A DNA stretch of 64,000 bases from Trichaptum fuscoviolaceum (taxonomy: Eukaryota; Basidiomycota; Agaricomycetes; Hymenochaetales; Trichaptaceae): NCBI GenBank assembly GCA_910574455.1, contig CAJSYZ010000002.1, forward strand, positions 2,691,671 through 2,755,670, in the 5' to 3' direction. Shown here in pieces: positions 1 through 10,468 of the stretch. Position 1 is the stretch's first letter, and the number at the start of each line of letters is the position of its first letter. Position numbers and translations under genes: made by a program. A model generated the notes under the pieces. That model saw only the letters and a list, made by a program, of their open reading frames with translations, did no database searches and was not told where the DNA came from.

Positions 1-98
1 GGGAGCCTCGCGTGAGGGCAGAATATTGATCCGCCGAGATAACTTGTATCCCAGCAGGACTGCAAGAACACAGAAGGAAGAAAAAAAATCGATTATTG

Positions 99-3000
99 TC
101 ACCGCTTTCCCTTCCCTTTCGACTTCGGCCCTTTCTTCCCCATTCCACCAATCTTGTCGCCCTTGTTTGCCCTCGCCCCCTCTCTTGCACCGCCGCCTCC
201 GCTGCCAGTGGCCGACTTCCGTTTCTCGCCCAGATCTCGATCAAACACCCCTTTCGCTCCAGCCACCTTGCGCTTCTCTCGTCCTCTATCTCTGCTCTTC
301 GCCTTGGCCTTGGCCTTCTTTCCGATCGCAGAGCGCGCTTCCGGCAGTCCAATTTTGGTGGGGCGCTGGGCTTTCTTCGCGCTACGCACTGCAGCGCGCA
401 CGGCCCCACTCTCACCCTCGTCCTCCTCCATCGCCATCTTCCGGCGCTTGGTGCGGCGCGAAAGCCCTGCGTACTTGTCCCGTTTTGGCTGTTGTATTCG
501 TGTTCGTGTTTGTGACACAGGTTCCATTCATTCATTGTGTTATTGCGTGGAGAATTCCCAAGAAGACTGACATCAGTCACCGAAAACGGGTGAGGAATAA
601 CGTGAAGTGTACTTGCCTTATTCGCATCGTCTGAGGCTTTGCCCTTGCCCTTGGTTTTCGACACTGCCGTGGATAAACCTGCGTCTGCTTCGTACAGTTT
701 CTTGCTGATCTCTGTAAAGAAAGGGCGGAGACAAATTCATATCGATACATCAGCAAAACCCACGATCAGTACCCCCTCGACATCAAGGAAGAGCTCATGG
801 ACGCACCTTTCGAGCTCAATTTCTCCTTTTCGGATTGGAACCACGTACGAGCCGGACGAGAGAAGATCTCCTTTTCATGCTCGATCATGTTCTCGCCCTT
901 CTTAAGTTCCATCTCCGCTTGGCGAATGACTTTCTCCTCTTTCTCTTCCTTCAGAACCGCTGCGATCTCATCCTTCAGCTCTTCCAATTTTGTTGCCCAT
1001 TGCGCAACCTGCTCCGGCGGCAGGGTACGGTGCCGCACCTTGTCCGCGTCCGACGAGTGCTTGATCGCCGCCTTGAGCAACTTGCGGTCTGCCTCGCCGA
1101 CTAAGGTGATGGACCTGCATCACGGACGATAATTGATGAAGATGATATGATATGAATATATTTTAAGCGAGATGAGAGAGTTTGGATGCCACCCACCGGC
1201 CTTTTTTGCCTGCGCGTGCTGTTCGTCCGACGCGGTGGAGGTACTGCGCGAGTTGGCCAGGCATGTCGTAGTTGACAACAGTCTCGATTCCCTTGATGTC
1301 CAGACCGCGGGAGGCAAGATCAGTGGCCATCAAGAAGTCGACTGCACCGTCGCGGAAGAGCTGTAGGGCTCGGAGACGCTATACATGAGGGCAGCATCGT
1401 CAGTAACTTTATCCAACAACTCTGAGCTTAACTGGAAATGAAAAGCAGGAAGAGGGATCGTCTATGTACCTGATCTTGCGTCAAGTCGCCGTGCATTTCC
1501 TCAGCTTTCATACCTAGAATCCCAAACACCACTCGCATCTGGTGGGCTAGCTTCTTGCTCCTGAAGAACACGATCACACCCTGCTTGCACGTCCTCTTGC
1601 AAAGAGCCACGAGCAAGGCGGCGCGCTCCTTCTCTCTTTCCGCTCTTACGCGGACGAACTCTTGCACGAGCCCCCGCGCCGTCGAGCGCTTTGGATCGAC
1701 GAAGAGGCGGACAGGGCGCCGGAGGGACATACGCACGAGAGCGTCGACGTCGTCGGTCATCGTCGCTGAGAAAAGCATTGTTTGTCGTGCTGTTGGACAG
1801 GCGGAGATGATCTCCTTGAGCTCGTCGGCGAACCCGTCTGACAACATACGGTCTGCTTCATCGAGAATGAGTACGTCAAGTGTGTCGAGTGCGAAAGTGG
1901 GTGAATTTCGAAGGTGGTCGATGAGTCGTCCGGGTGTTGCGATGAGGATGTCTGGCCGTGTGCGGAGCTCTGACTCTTGTGATTTTATTGAGAGACCACC
2001 TGTAGATTAGATTGCATATGTCAGAAATATAGTCATATGTCTCAATTGTCTTACTCACCAACAATCAGTGAAATTCTGACGTCCATGAGCGCCGCCAGTT
2101 TCCTTGCAACGTCCGCACACTGTACACCCAGCTCTCGGGTGGGGACAAGCACTACACATCTTACCGCTGCCTTATTCTTGCCCCGCTCCCTGTACATTAA
2201 TCGCTCTAAGACGGGAATCATGAAGGCCGCGGTCTTGCCTGAGCCTGTGACGGCGTTTCCCACCACGTCCTTCCCAAGAAGCGCAACCGGAATCGTCGCA
2301 GCCTGAATGGGCGTGGGGGCGCTGAAGCCCATTGCCGTGAGCGACTTCAGGAGGGGCCGGGAGAGAGACATGGTGGTGAATGAGGTGTGGACGGGTTGAG
2401 CGGAGGTCTGCGCGAGTTCGGGGTCAGTGGGGGAGGCGAAGAAAGCGGCTTTGCGCTCTTTCTGAGCTTCAGTCTCTTCTTCGGAGTCGGAGTCAGAGGA
2501 AGCGGAGGAGGCGTCGTCGAGCTGGTCATCGTCCTCGTCAGATAATTCCCCTGTTACGTCTTCATGGCCTTCCAAAGGCTCGTCTTCATCTGATGTAGCT
2601 AGAGGGTCCTCGCTTTCTTCGCCCTCGTCGCTCAGAGGGGCGTCCTCTTCCTCTTCTTCCTCCTCACTTTGGAAGTCATCCTCATCCTCGCCCAGGTCGC
2701 TCTCAACCTCCTCTTCGTCTTCCTCGTCGTCAGAGTCTGGTTCTCTCTTACGTTTCTTTGTCTGGCCTTTTAGTTTTCTTCTTGCTATAATGTCATCAAC
2801 GGACACTGGTTCCTACATACGAGAATACCGTTCAGCTCATTAGATTGCCTCAGCTGCAGGAAATCGTAGCACGCACCCTTTTAGATCCTTTAACCAGGTC
2901 CCCTAAAGCATCCTTCCCGTTCAGAACCTCATCATACACATCGCCCATTACATCAAATGTAAACTCAGGATTTAGCGCATCCTTCTCATCTGTAGGTCCT

Positions 3001-3146
3001 TCATCCACAATCTTCACTTTACTTGATACAGCGGCAGACTTCTTGATGTCTTTCGTTTTCCCTTTTGATTTTGTGGGTTTCGGTGCCAGTTCAACGACGT
3101 CCTCTGCGTCGGAGTCTATGGTCATTATCAGGTCATCGTAGACCAT
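99..3146 (-). CDS. DRS1: DRS1-type DEAD-box ATP-dependent RNA helicase
   Basis: ATP-dependent RNA helicase for 60S ribosomal subunit assembly in the nucleolus. The N-terminal ~300 residues are acidic and Lys-rich, with long Asp/Glu runs. The helicase core follows: a Q motif ([13 protein letters not shown]), motif I ([11 protein letters not shown]), PTRELG, TPGRL, motif II (ILDEADRML), SAT (MLFSATM), and a second RecA domain with [11 protein letters not shown] and [10 protein letters not shown]. The C-terminus is a basic Lys/Arg/Gly tail ending KGKGKR, typical of nucleolar Drs1/DDX27. The start at 3146 gives a short acidic first exon ([13 protein letters not shown]), joined through a GTGCGT..TAG intron to the exon beginning [12 protein letters not shown]. 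At least five introns are needed to join the core. Family assignment is firm; exon ends between 530 and 1480 are approximate. Confidence 0.93.
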
Positions 3147-3611
3147 GTTGTGTTACTTTTGCGCCCGCGAGGCGAAGGATATGAGTGCTCGGTCTTGAAG
3201 TCAAAAGTTTCAAGAAAAAATAAGGAAGCCGATCATTACACCCAAAATGGCAACCAGCGCTTTCCGGACCATTTCGGATTCAATACGATCGAATAAAAAA
3301 ATCACTCTGAAGGTCGTTAGTGATGAAGGCTTAAACCAGCGGATGACGTTTGTAGTGTTCAATCAATGCAATTGTATTACAAACAGCCGGTCTGTGGCCC
3401 AGCAACGTAGACTGTCGTAGGTCTACGAGTATTATAATATCATAATGAGAGCGTGAGCGTGCGCGATGGGAGCGAAAGTGTCTGATGAATGCGAGAAAAG
3501 ATGTGAGAGGAGAGCGAAAGATACTATAATGATGTCCAATGAATGTCCAAATGGATAATATAATGAATGCATGTCCACAACTGTTCCCAGTACCAATTCG
3601 TCCTTGGAAAT

Positions 3612-4217
3612 TTACGACCAGACCAAACACGCGCCAGCCGCCGCTCCCGCGGCAATTGTAAGAATGGTGTTTACACTCAATGACAGTGCAGCTGCGATGT
3701 GGTCATCTGAGGGCCCAAGTGCGCCGCCGGCGCTTGATGCACCAGGGCTAGGTGCTCCGCCTGGTGCGTCGCCTCCACCATCAACGCTCTGGGTAGCCGT
3801 GGGAAGAGGGGAATGAGATGTCGAGGTCGTCGAAGTGGAGTTTCCGGAAGCGGTACCATTCGTCGATGAGTTTGATGAGCCTGTAGCTGCTGGCTGGGCA
3901 GTAATGGAGACGACCGTTGTGATAATTGAGGTGGTAGCCTGGTGATTGTTGTCCACGCCGACAGAGGTGAAGACCGACGTTGACAGCTGCACGGTTTGGT
4001 TTTGCGAGCCGCTTGCAGCTCCTGAGCTCGTGGCGGCGGGAGATGTCGTAGCAGCAGGAGAAGTGGTACCCTGTGAGGAGAAAGAACGGAGTTAGCAGAT
4101 GCGGAAAAGCAGGATGGGAGACAAATGTGCGGCCGCTGCGAAAACAAAATTGACACGAACCTGAGCAAGAACGAGAACTGGCACAGACAGCAACGAAACT
4201 AGCGTTGATGATTTCAT
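3612..4217 (-). CDS. Secreted Ser/Thr-rich, probably GPI-anchored surface protein
   Basis: Start chosen at 4217 because it opens a clean signal peptide (MKSSTLVSLLSVPVLVLAQ). A GTTCGT..CACAG intron of ~75 nt follows directly, and the second exon begins GTTSPAATTSPAATSS. The mature protein is dominated by Ser, Thr, Gly and Ala with several N-glycosylation sequons (NQT, NSS, NGT, NST). It ends in a short hydrophobic stretch (TILTIAAGAAAGACLVWS) after a Gly/Ala/Ser region, the usual arrangement of a GPI attachment signal. Length is about 190 residues. No catalytic domain is visible. Such proteins are common in basidiomycete walls; a specific function cannot be given. A longer upstream reading frame exists but would bury the signal peptide. 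Confidence 0.75.
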
Positions 4218-4539
4218 TTTCGGTATGTCGTTGAGAGCAGAAGAAAGGAAAGACGAGTAGACGAACGTCGCAGGGAGAGTTGTCGAGACGAGTGATGCGT
4301 ATGTTGGCGAAGGCACGAAAGGAGGAAGGCCGGAAAAGGAAGGAGCCTGAGAGCGAGCGTGGGAAACAAATGATAGCCGGGAAAACGCGGGATTGGATGT
4401 GTCCCCGCAAGTGATCGGAAAGAGATGGATCGTGGAGAAACGCTAACGGTTATTCCAGCCAGTCTCTCACTTCGGAGCTACGACCATGCTATAACCCGCT
4501 ACTTCGTCCTGCTTTCCCTCTTCTCCTCTTACCACCACC
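4218..4539. promoter_or_regulatory. Divergent intergenic region
   Basis: About 320 bp separates the start codons of the GPI-type protein (-) and the orphan protein (+). CT-rich stretches occur just upstream of the plus-strand start (cttttccctcttctcctctt type). No clear TATA box or coding sequence seen. Confidence 0.4.
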
Positions 4540-6202
4540 ATGTCCGCAACATCCTCAGCAGGGTCGTCTTCCCCCCCGCCGCTGCCCGCACACGCAGTAA
4601 CTTTACTGCTCTCGTACCTCTCCCCACTCGACCGGCCTCTGCCACCCCACCTGCTCTCCACGCCCCTCCGCCAGCGACACACCTTTCTGGGTCTCGGCCA
4701 TGAGCTCGACTCCGCAGATGATGCTGCGATCTACCTTTCTTGGCCCACAAAATCAGCTTCCGTCTCTGGACCCGGTGCCGATCCAAAGGACACTCAGAGC
4801 ACCATAGCTTATTTACTTGCTGCTCTTCCGTCTCCGGAGAATTTCGATCCGCTCTCTGCGTATTCAACCTGCTATTCATTTGACGGAGAAGCTGTATATG
4901 CACACGCCTGTGTTCCAGTCCAGTCCTTTTCTCAATTATTCTCTTCAACCAATGCACCCGGGCTCAGACTCGTCTTCCGCTGGGAAGCAGAAGATGTCGA
5001 AGGTGAGATTGCAGGGCATGACGGAAACGCAGAAGGCTGGAAATATCACGATGTCAAGCCCATGCCTTTCCCAGCTGACGCTCAAGAAACACCAGAGGCA
5101 GCTCTCAATCCAGCACTGGCCGCAGGTCCATCTACACCACACGTTACAACACCTGCGGCCGCATCCCTCACTTCTCCCCGATCCGTTCCACCAAGCTCTG
5201 TTTCTTCCGGGTTTACCCCGAATCAATACCACGTGGACGTGTCCTCTCAGTCTGATTCCGACGATGATGCATACTGGAATTCGTATGGTCGTTCAGGTTC
5301 AGATGACGAAGATGACGATACGATTGCAGGTGGCCCGCGTGCATCAGGTGTCGGTGAAACGGATGAAGAGAAAGCGGAGGATGCGTACTGGGCAAGGTAT
5401 GCCAGCATTCAAGGTGAGATTATTCATGTTGTTCTAATTTAATAATTGTTATTGATATTTGCGCTTCGCAGGCTCAGCAGATTCAACAATCCCCTCACCT
5501 GTTATCTCGAAACGCAAGTTGCATGATCCTTCACAGCCTCTTCCCGCACCCTCGTTTGGCTCTGATTCTTTCGATTTCGAACATATCGAACATCTAGACC
5601 CCCAAACTCGATTTTCAACAGGTCTTATTACCGATGACGATGATACAAGAGCAATACGCTCACTCGCGCAGTTCAGCCTCGTCAGTCCGAACGCGTTGTC
5701 TCCCGAGGTACTCGCAAGGAGACTACATACGATCAGCCCGAGGCCGGATATAAGCCCGGGTCCATCACCTGTCCCAGTACAGATATCTGCAGACGGAGAA
5801 GCACAGGACTCGGAACTTTCAAACCTGGCCCACAACGAATTGAGCAGCCCACCTACTAGCGAGAGTGACGGAGCACTCACGCTTTCTCCCCCCTCCGCCA
5901 TAGACGGTCTCTCTGGTTCTTCTTCCAGCACAGAGTCCAGCTCCAGTCCCACGTCTGCATCTGGTGCAGACTCCCCTCCAGTTGCCATCCTCTCTCCCCG
6001 CCCGACCAATGCACACGATCGCGCTCTCCTGGGCGCGTCACCGACCTCTTGGGAAAATATGAGCGCCGACTCAGGTTTGCGCAACGCCATAAAAGGCGTG
6101 TACTGTCTTTGGGCTGGGTCCCGAAAACAAAGTTCGCCTTTCAGTACGGACGAAAAGCAAGCTTTTGTTGACATCGTGCGCGATGTTGTAGCTGACTTAT
6201 AA
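4540..6202 (+). CDS. Uncharacterised disordered fungal protein
   Basis: Two exons, 4540..5413 and 5472..6202, joined by a 58-nt GTGAGA..CGCAG intron in phase 1 give 534 residues. I do not recognise a characterised family. The N-terminal ~180 residues look folded: leucine-rich helix-like segments (HAVTLLLSYLSPL, TIAYLLAALPSPENFDPL) and a beta-like part (GLRLVFRWEAEDVEGE). A long Ser/Pro/Asp-rich low-complexity region follows, with acidic patches (SDSDDDAYW, SDDEDDDT). A C-terminal helix (GLRNAIKGVYCLWAG ... KQAFVDIVRDVVADL) probably forms a second small module. No signal peptide or membrane segment. A regulatory or scaffold role is possible but is only inference. The long open frame on the opposite strand of exon 2 is taken as a shadow. 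Confidence 0.75.
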
Positions 6203-6781
6203 TGGTGGCTAGCAACTTCCCTACATTCAAATCCAATCCAATCCAATCTAAATCTCCATACCATATCGATCTATGTCCCCTTGCACTGTGCATTGTCCAA
6301 CAGCATTTACATTCAGGTGTATCACTATTTCACTCATTGTTTGTTTATCTATTGTCTGTGTAGCCACATTAATAATGTGGTCATGGGATGGTTCTTCTAT
6401 CATTCTCTGGAATTCATATAAGATAGTCGCTGAAATATGCCAGAAGTCTATTTTACAGTGCTAATGCGTTTATGCCTCTGCTGAGGTATGTGTGGGAGTC
6501 CGTTGAGAATTGGAGATAAAACCTTACGTATCAGGGATGGCAAAATTATCGCAGACAAAGAAAAGATGCGCGACGAGAAACTTGAAAAAATAAATGAGAA
6601 CTCGAAGTGATGAACCTATGGCAGTGGTATATCGAGACTAGGGACATATAGAGTTATGTAAGGCTTTTAGAATAGCTAGTGTAAGTGAGTGGATGCAGGC
6701 AGATAGACCGCAGGGAAGTCGGGTTTTAAGAATGCTCGGACTAGATGAAAGCAAAGATGAAAAGCTCGTTTGTTTGAGGGA
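6203..6781. other. Intergenic, convergent 3' regions
   Basis: Contains the 3' flanks of the orphan gene (+) and the expansin-like gene (-). A short tandem of TCCAA units lies at about 6229-6250. No gene or RNA recognised. Confidence 0.5.
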
Positions 6782-7831
6782 TTACTGGGAAGTCTGCAAG
6801 TTCGTCTGTGCACCAGCGCCAATCATGCCGCCGAGCTGAATGACAGCCGCAAACAGCGCGTCAATCGCGCTGTTGTCCGTAGTAATTGGGACAGCGCTCG
6901 GGGTAGGAGTTGGCGTCGGTGTTGGAATTTCGACTGATATACTTGTAGACGTGCTAAGGGATGAGGATGAACTCCAAGTGGAGGACGATGAAGAACTCCA
7001 CGTGGAGGTGCTGCTCGTAGTCGGTTCCGGCGTCCATGTCGTCGTGGGTGGAGGCGGAGGGGTCCAGGTCGTAGTCGGTTCAGGCTTCCATGTCGTGGTT
7101 GGCTCAGGCTTCCACGTAGTGGTTGGTTCGGGCTTCCACGTCGTCGTAGGAGCAGGCGGAGGATCACCAGAGCCGAAGACCCAAGAGCCTGTGATGACAC
7201 CCTCATCTTCCGACGCGAAGTACTGGAAGAGGCCGGGAGAGAAGTCGAGGCCACCGTATGGGCACCCTGGACACTCGTCGACGATCTGCGCCTGTGTAGA
7301 CTTGCCCTTGGCTGTAATTGTAATCATCTTGAAGCAGTCCCCACCATTGCCGTATTGCTAGAAAAAAGGAAAGAGATGAAAACTTGAAGGTATGGAAAAT
7401 CGAAAAAGAGCGCACAGCTGAATTCAACGCGACGATCTGATTATGGTGTTATGTCAGAACAATTGTTTGGCAAAGTAGGGATGCTGCACTCACGAAGTCG
7501 CCATCATTATTGTTTTTGCCACAAGCTCCTCTAATAACGGAAGAAAGGACTGGCATCAGTCATCAATCACTCGCAAGCAGCGCCTATCGAATACGCGGCG
7601 CAATGTCATGAGAAAGGGCACATAAACTCACAGGCCAGTACTGTAGTAGGTAAAGCGCGCGCCGTCGAAACGTTTCTCCAGATGGACAGCTGTTGCGTTG
7701 CGCTTCTCCATCGCGCGCGCACGAAAGCCGTGGTTGTGGGCATCGTGGCGTGCGGCATGAGCAGGCGCTGGGCTTGCAAGCGCGGTTGAGACACCAGCAA
7801 GGACAAGGACGGCAGCAGCAGAGAACTTCAT
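6782..7831 (-). CDS. Secreted expansin/barwin-like (RlpA-type double-psi beta-barrel) protein
   Basis: Start at 7831 gives a signal peptide (MKFSAAAVLVLAGVSTALA). A His/Arg-rich propeptide with KR-type sites (MEKRNATAVHLEKR) precedes the barrel. The barrel is assembled from small exons: FDGARFTYYSTG, ACGKNNNDGDF, IVALNS, then QYGNGGDCFKM and IVDECPGCPYGGLDFSP, which match the conserved GxACG, HD/GDF-IVALN and VxDxCPGC blocks of RlpA/barwin-like folds. After about 110 residues comes a TTTWKPEP repeat region, then Ser/Thr- and Pro-rich sequence and a weak hydrophobic tail. Such proteins are non-catalytic wall-loosening or papain-inhibitor-like factors; the substrate cannot be told from sequence. 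Three introns; the exon ending at 7628 is the least certain. Confidence 0.85.
7071..7142. repeat. 24-bp coding minisatellite in the expansin-like gene
   Basis: Three tandem 24-bp units (7071-7094, 7095-7118, 7119-7142), nearly identical, encode the octapeptide repeat TTTWKPEP on the minus strand. A degenerate unit (TTTWTPEP) lies at about 7014-7037. The repeats form a linker behind the double-psi barrel, a place where copy number can vary without damage to the fold. Confidence 0.8.
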
Positions 7832-8521
7832 TGTTGAGTTAGTTGAGCTGGCTGGCTTGCTTTTATTATCGTTGACGGGAACAGTAGAAGAAGTCAGGAG
7901 AAAAAGACGGTGTCTTTAACAACTTGATGAACTGTTGGACCGTTGCTGTTGTTGAGACTGAGATTTATAAATGAGCGTGATGGCTTGTGAGCCTTTGGAG
8001 AAAATGAACTTTAGAGGTGAGGGAAGGTTGGCGGAGTAGGAGACGGCGGGGACGGCGGGGTGAGTTCCAAGTGGTGAAGGGAAGAAGAGGAACGAGGAAA
8101 GGCGAAGAAATTATGAATAAATAGGGGAAAAAGGGCGTCGTGTTTGGGACCAGGAGTCGCGTCCAGTTCTCTGGCACACGCTTATTTTTAGATTCAAATG
8201 ATCGCCCCCAAACGTCACAATCTCATTCGGTGGGATCTGCGCTTCAAGTTGCCCTTTTCGGCGAGTTTACGTCCATAAAAGGGAACAATACGGAAGCATA
8301 TTTGTGCGAATGAAAAAGTCAGTCGGTACACAGTCTAGACCCTTGAGACAAAGAATCACGAGTGCCAAGCAAGAAATACACGATAATATCTACGTACAAA
8401 GAATATCGCTAATGTTACAATTCACCAAAGCAAAGAGAAAGCAAGTTTATCTACAATAACTAATAACTCAAAGATATATGGGTGGTGTCAGATTCGGGAG
8501 GTAGATTATGCCTCGAAGTCA
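7832..8521. other. Intergenic: expansin-like promoter and SRA-gene 3' flank
   Basis: About 690 bp without a coding region I can support. The left part is the promoter side of the expansin-like gene; the right part is the 3' flank of the SRA gene. A small reading frame at 7965-8177 has no signal of being real. Confidence 0.5.
7963..7972 (-). promoter_or_regulatory. Probable TATA box of the expansin-like gene
   Basis: The self-complementary sequence atttataaat lies 132 bp upstream of the start codon at 7831, a usual distance for an inducible fungal secreted-protein gene with a ~100-nt leader. Inferred from position and sequence only. Confidence 0.45.
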
Positions 8522-10086
8522 CTATTCGTCATCAGCATCGACTTGGGTTGTGGACTCTTCCGTCTCTTGAGATGGAGAAACACATGTTTTGTCCTCGTCA
8601 GTCTCATTTTCTGAACTTTCGGCTCCTTCATCGTAGCCGTTTTCATTGTCGCCTCTAACGGGCAAACGGGGCTGTCCCGGGACGCGCTTAATACATCAAA
8701 AGAATCTCAAACAGCAAATCAGGCGGTATTGAAGGAACTGACTGACCTTGAAAGCGTATTTACAGACGAGGTAGCCTTTCGGGTTATTTCCTGGTTCTCG
8801 CCATGCCTATTCCAATCCGAGTGTTAACAAGGCACTTGTATTAGAGGTCGGTCACAGGAACATACCTTTTCGACGGTATACAGACCATCATAACGATATC
8901 TGTGAACGCATGTAAGCGGAAAGTGCATCACCTTTAATAGTGAGCCCTCACCCTTCCGAAGGAGCAAAAGGAGACTGCAATTTGTATCCGCGGATCACCC
9001 GAATAGGCTTCTTAGTCTCGGAAGAGAGCTGCAAGGATCTGTTGAAATTATTCTCGAATGTCTGGTCGGAGCTCTGAGGTGCAGTTCGGAGCTGAGCAGA
9101 GGAGCGATATTAGTCCATCACTGACATAATAGTGCCTGAAGGAAAACTCTACATTCTTCGGTTTCTCCTTCGTGCCCTTGAGGTCGCGTCCGCCTGAGCC
9201 AGTATACGTACTGTTCGGAGAACGGTTCAACTTCTCATAGAACACGGGGCACAACCACCAGAATACTCACAATCCTTCTCCGATATCGACATCATCGTCA
9301 TAACCTCCGGAGAGGGCAACAGAATAAGCCCCCTTGGGTCCGACTGCAATGCCTCCAACCCATGGTCTGAGAAACTGCTCAGTAAATAACAGAAACCAAA
9401 ATATATAAAAAACTTACGCATGTATTGCATCTGCACTGCAGGCTTGTCTAAACAACAGAAACAGGAATCAGAAACATACAAGGCTTGATACAAAGGTCAG
9501 TTCTGGCCTAGTTTCCCACCAAGTGCCGACCTCGATACCGGGAATACTCCCATACTGCTTTCTGTGGCCCAAACCGCAATTCAGCCTCATTGTCTTCGAG
9601 TCGAGCATAGTCTACTTACGGATTTTGTGTCCGCCTGTTTGAGTCCCTTGGCTCCGTGTCCATCTCAACTTTAGCCGCCTTTGAGACGCGGAACGAGCGC
9701 GAGGAGCGGTCCTGGCCAGCACCGTCCTCGACTGCACGGTAATCGACAGCTTTCTTGCCAGCGACGCGCGAGCTACGCCTCACCGGTCCTTTGTCCTCTT
9801 CACCTTCGACATTTTCCTTGCCGTCACCATCCCCATCGTCGCGCCGAGCGGTTTTCTTTGGACGACCGTCCTCTTCATCCTCACCAACTGTCGAGCCCTT
9901 GCTGCCATCTCCGTTCTTCCGCTTTTTCGAGGCACGCTTCTTTGTTGCTGCCTTGGGCTTCGGCGGTGGTTGTGGACGCGTCGGGAGAATATTCTGAACC
10001 TCGCCCAATCCTAAGCTCTCTAAGATCTTTTTGTTTGCTGCTATTTTCTTCTCTCGTTCCAGTTCGTATTCGGTAAGTTTAACCAT
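8522..10086 (-). CDS. SRA/YDG-domain DNA-binding protein
   Basis: The N-terminal ~160 residues begin MVKLTEYELEREKKIAANK and continue as a basic, disordered nuclear region (KKRASKKRK, VRRSSRVAGKK). Small exons then build a complete SRA (SET- and RING-associated) domain: KQYGSIPGIEVGTWWETR, CSADAIHAPWVGGI, GPKGAYSVALSGGYDDDVD, GEGFTYTGSGGRDLKG, SDQTFENNFNRSL, then PIRVIRGYKL and YRYDGLYTVEKAWRE. These are the hallmark blocks of UHRF1-type SRA domains that flip and read 5-methylcytosine at CpG. A Glu/Ser-rich tail ends TTQVDADDE. No PHD, RING or SET domain is present, so this is a stand-alone SRA reader. Start 10086 is the methionine that opens the family-like N-terminus; an in-frame extension to 10335 looks untranslated. 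One intron (9448..9507) lacks a GT donor. Confidence 0.88.
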
Positions 10087-10468
10087 GGCAGGACGTGCTT
10101 TCTGTAGTAGAGCGACAAACAATAGGTGATTGAGGATATGAAGATTTAGGAAGAGAACACGCCTTTGATTTTGGTTTTTCAACTTACGAAACGCCTGCAA
10201 CGAGAACTTTATAAACGCGTTGACGCCAATCACGCTTTTAAACTCCGCCAAATGGGAGGGGTTTGCTAAGTGCTTCATATTTAAGTAACGTCCATAAATC
10301 ACCCTGCGAGATGCCTCTTCGTGGTAACATTGCATATAAATAAAATTGTGTTTGAATCATTTATACAATATGAAGGGTATGTTGTGGATTGAAGTTCAAT
10401 CAAGAGCAGAGCAAAATCCCAGTGTAACGAAAGCAATGTGGCGCTGCACATAGTACCAGTAAACATGG
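10087..10468. other. Intergenic between SRA gene and SEC9
   Basis: About 380 bp between tandem minus-strand genes: promoter of the SRA gene and 3' flank of SEC9. No gene or RNA recognised. Confidence 0.5.

Noticed and set aside
3781..4410. 209-codon minus-strand frame overlapping the GPI-type protein
   Set aside because: It crosses the intron and lacks a signal peptide; the alternative phase gives a normal secreted protein.
5449..6264. 271-codon open frame on the minus strand opposite the orphan gene
   Set aside because: It mirrors a Ser/Pro-rich exon; no start context, no family, and the plus-strand reading splices cleanly.
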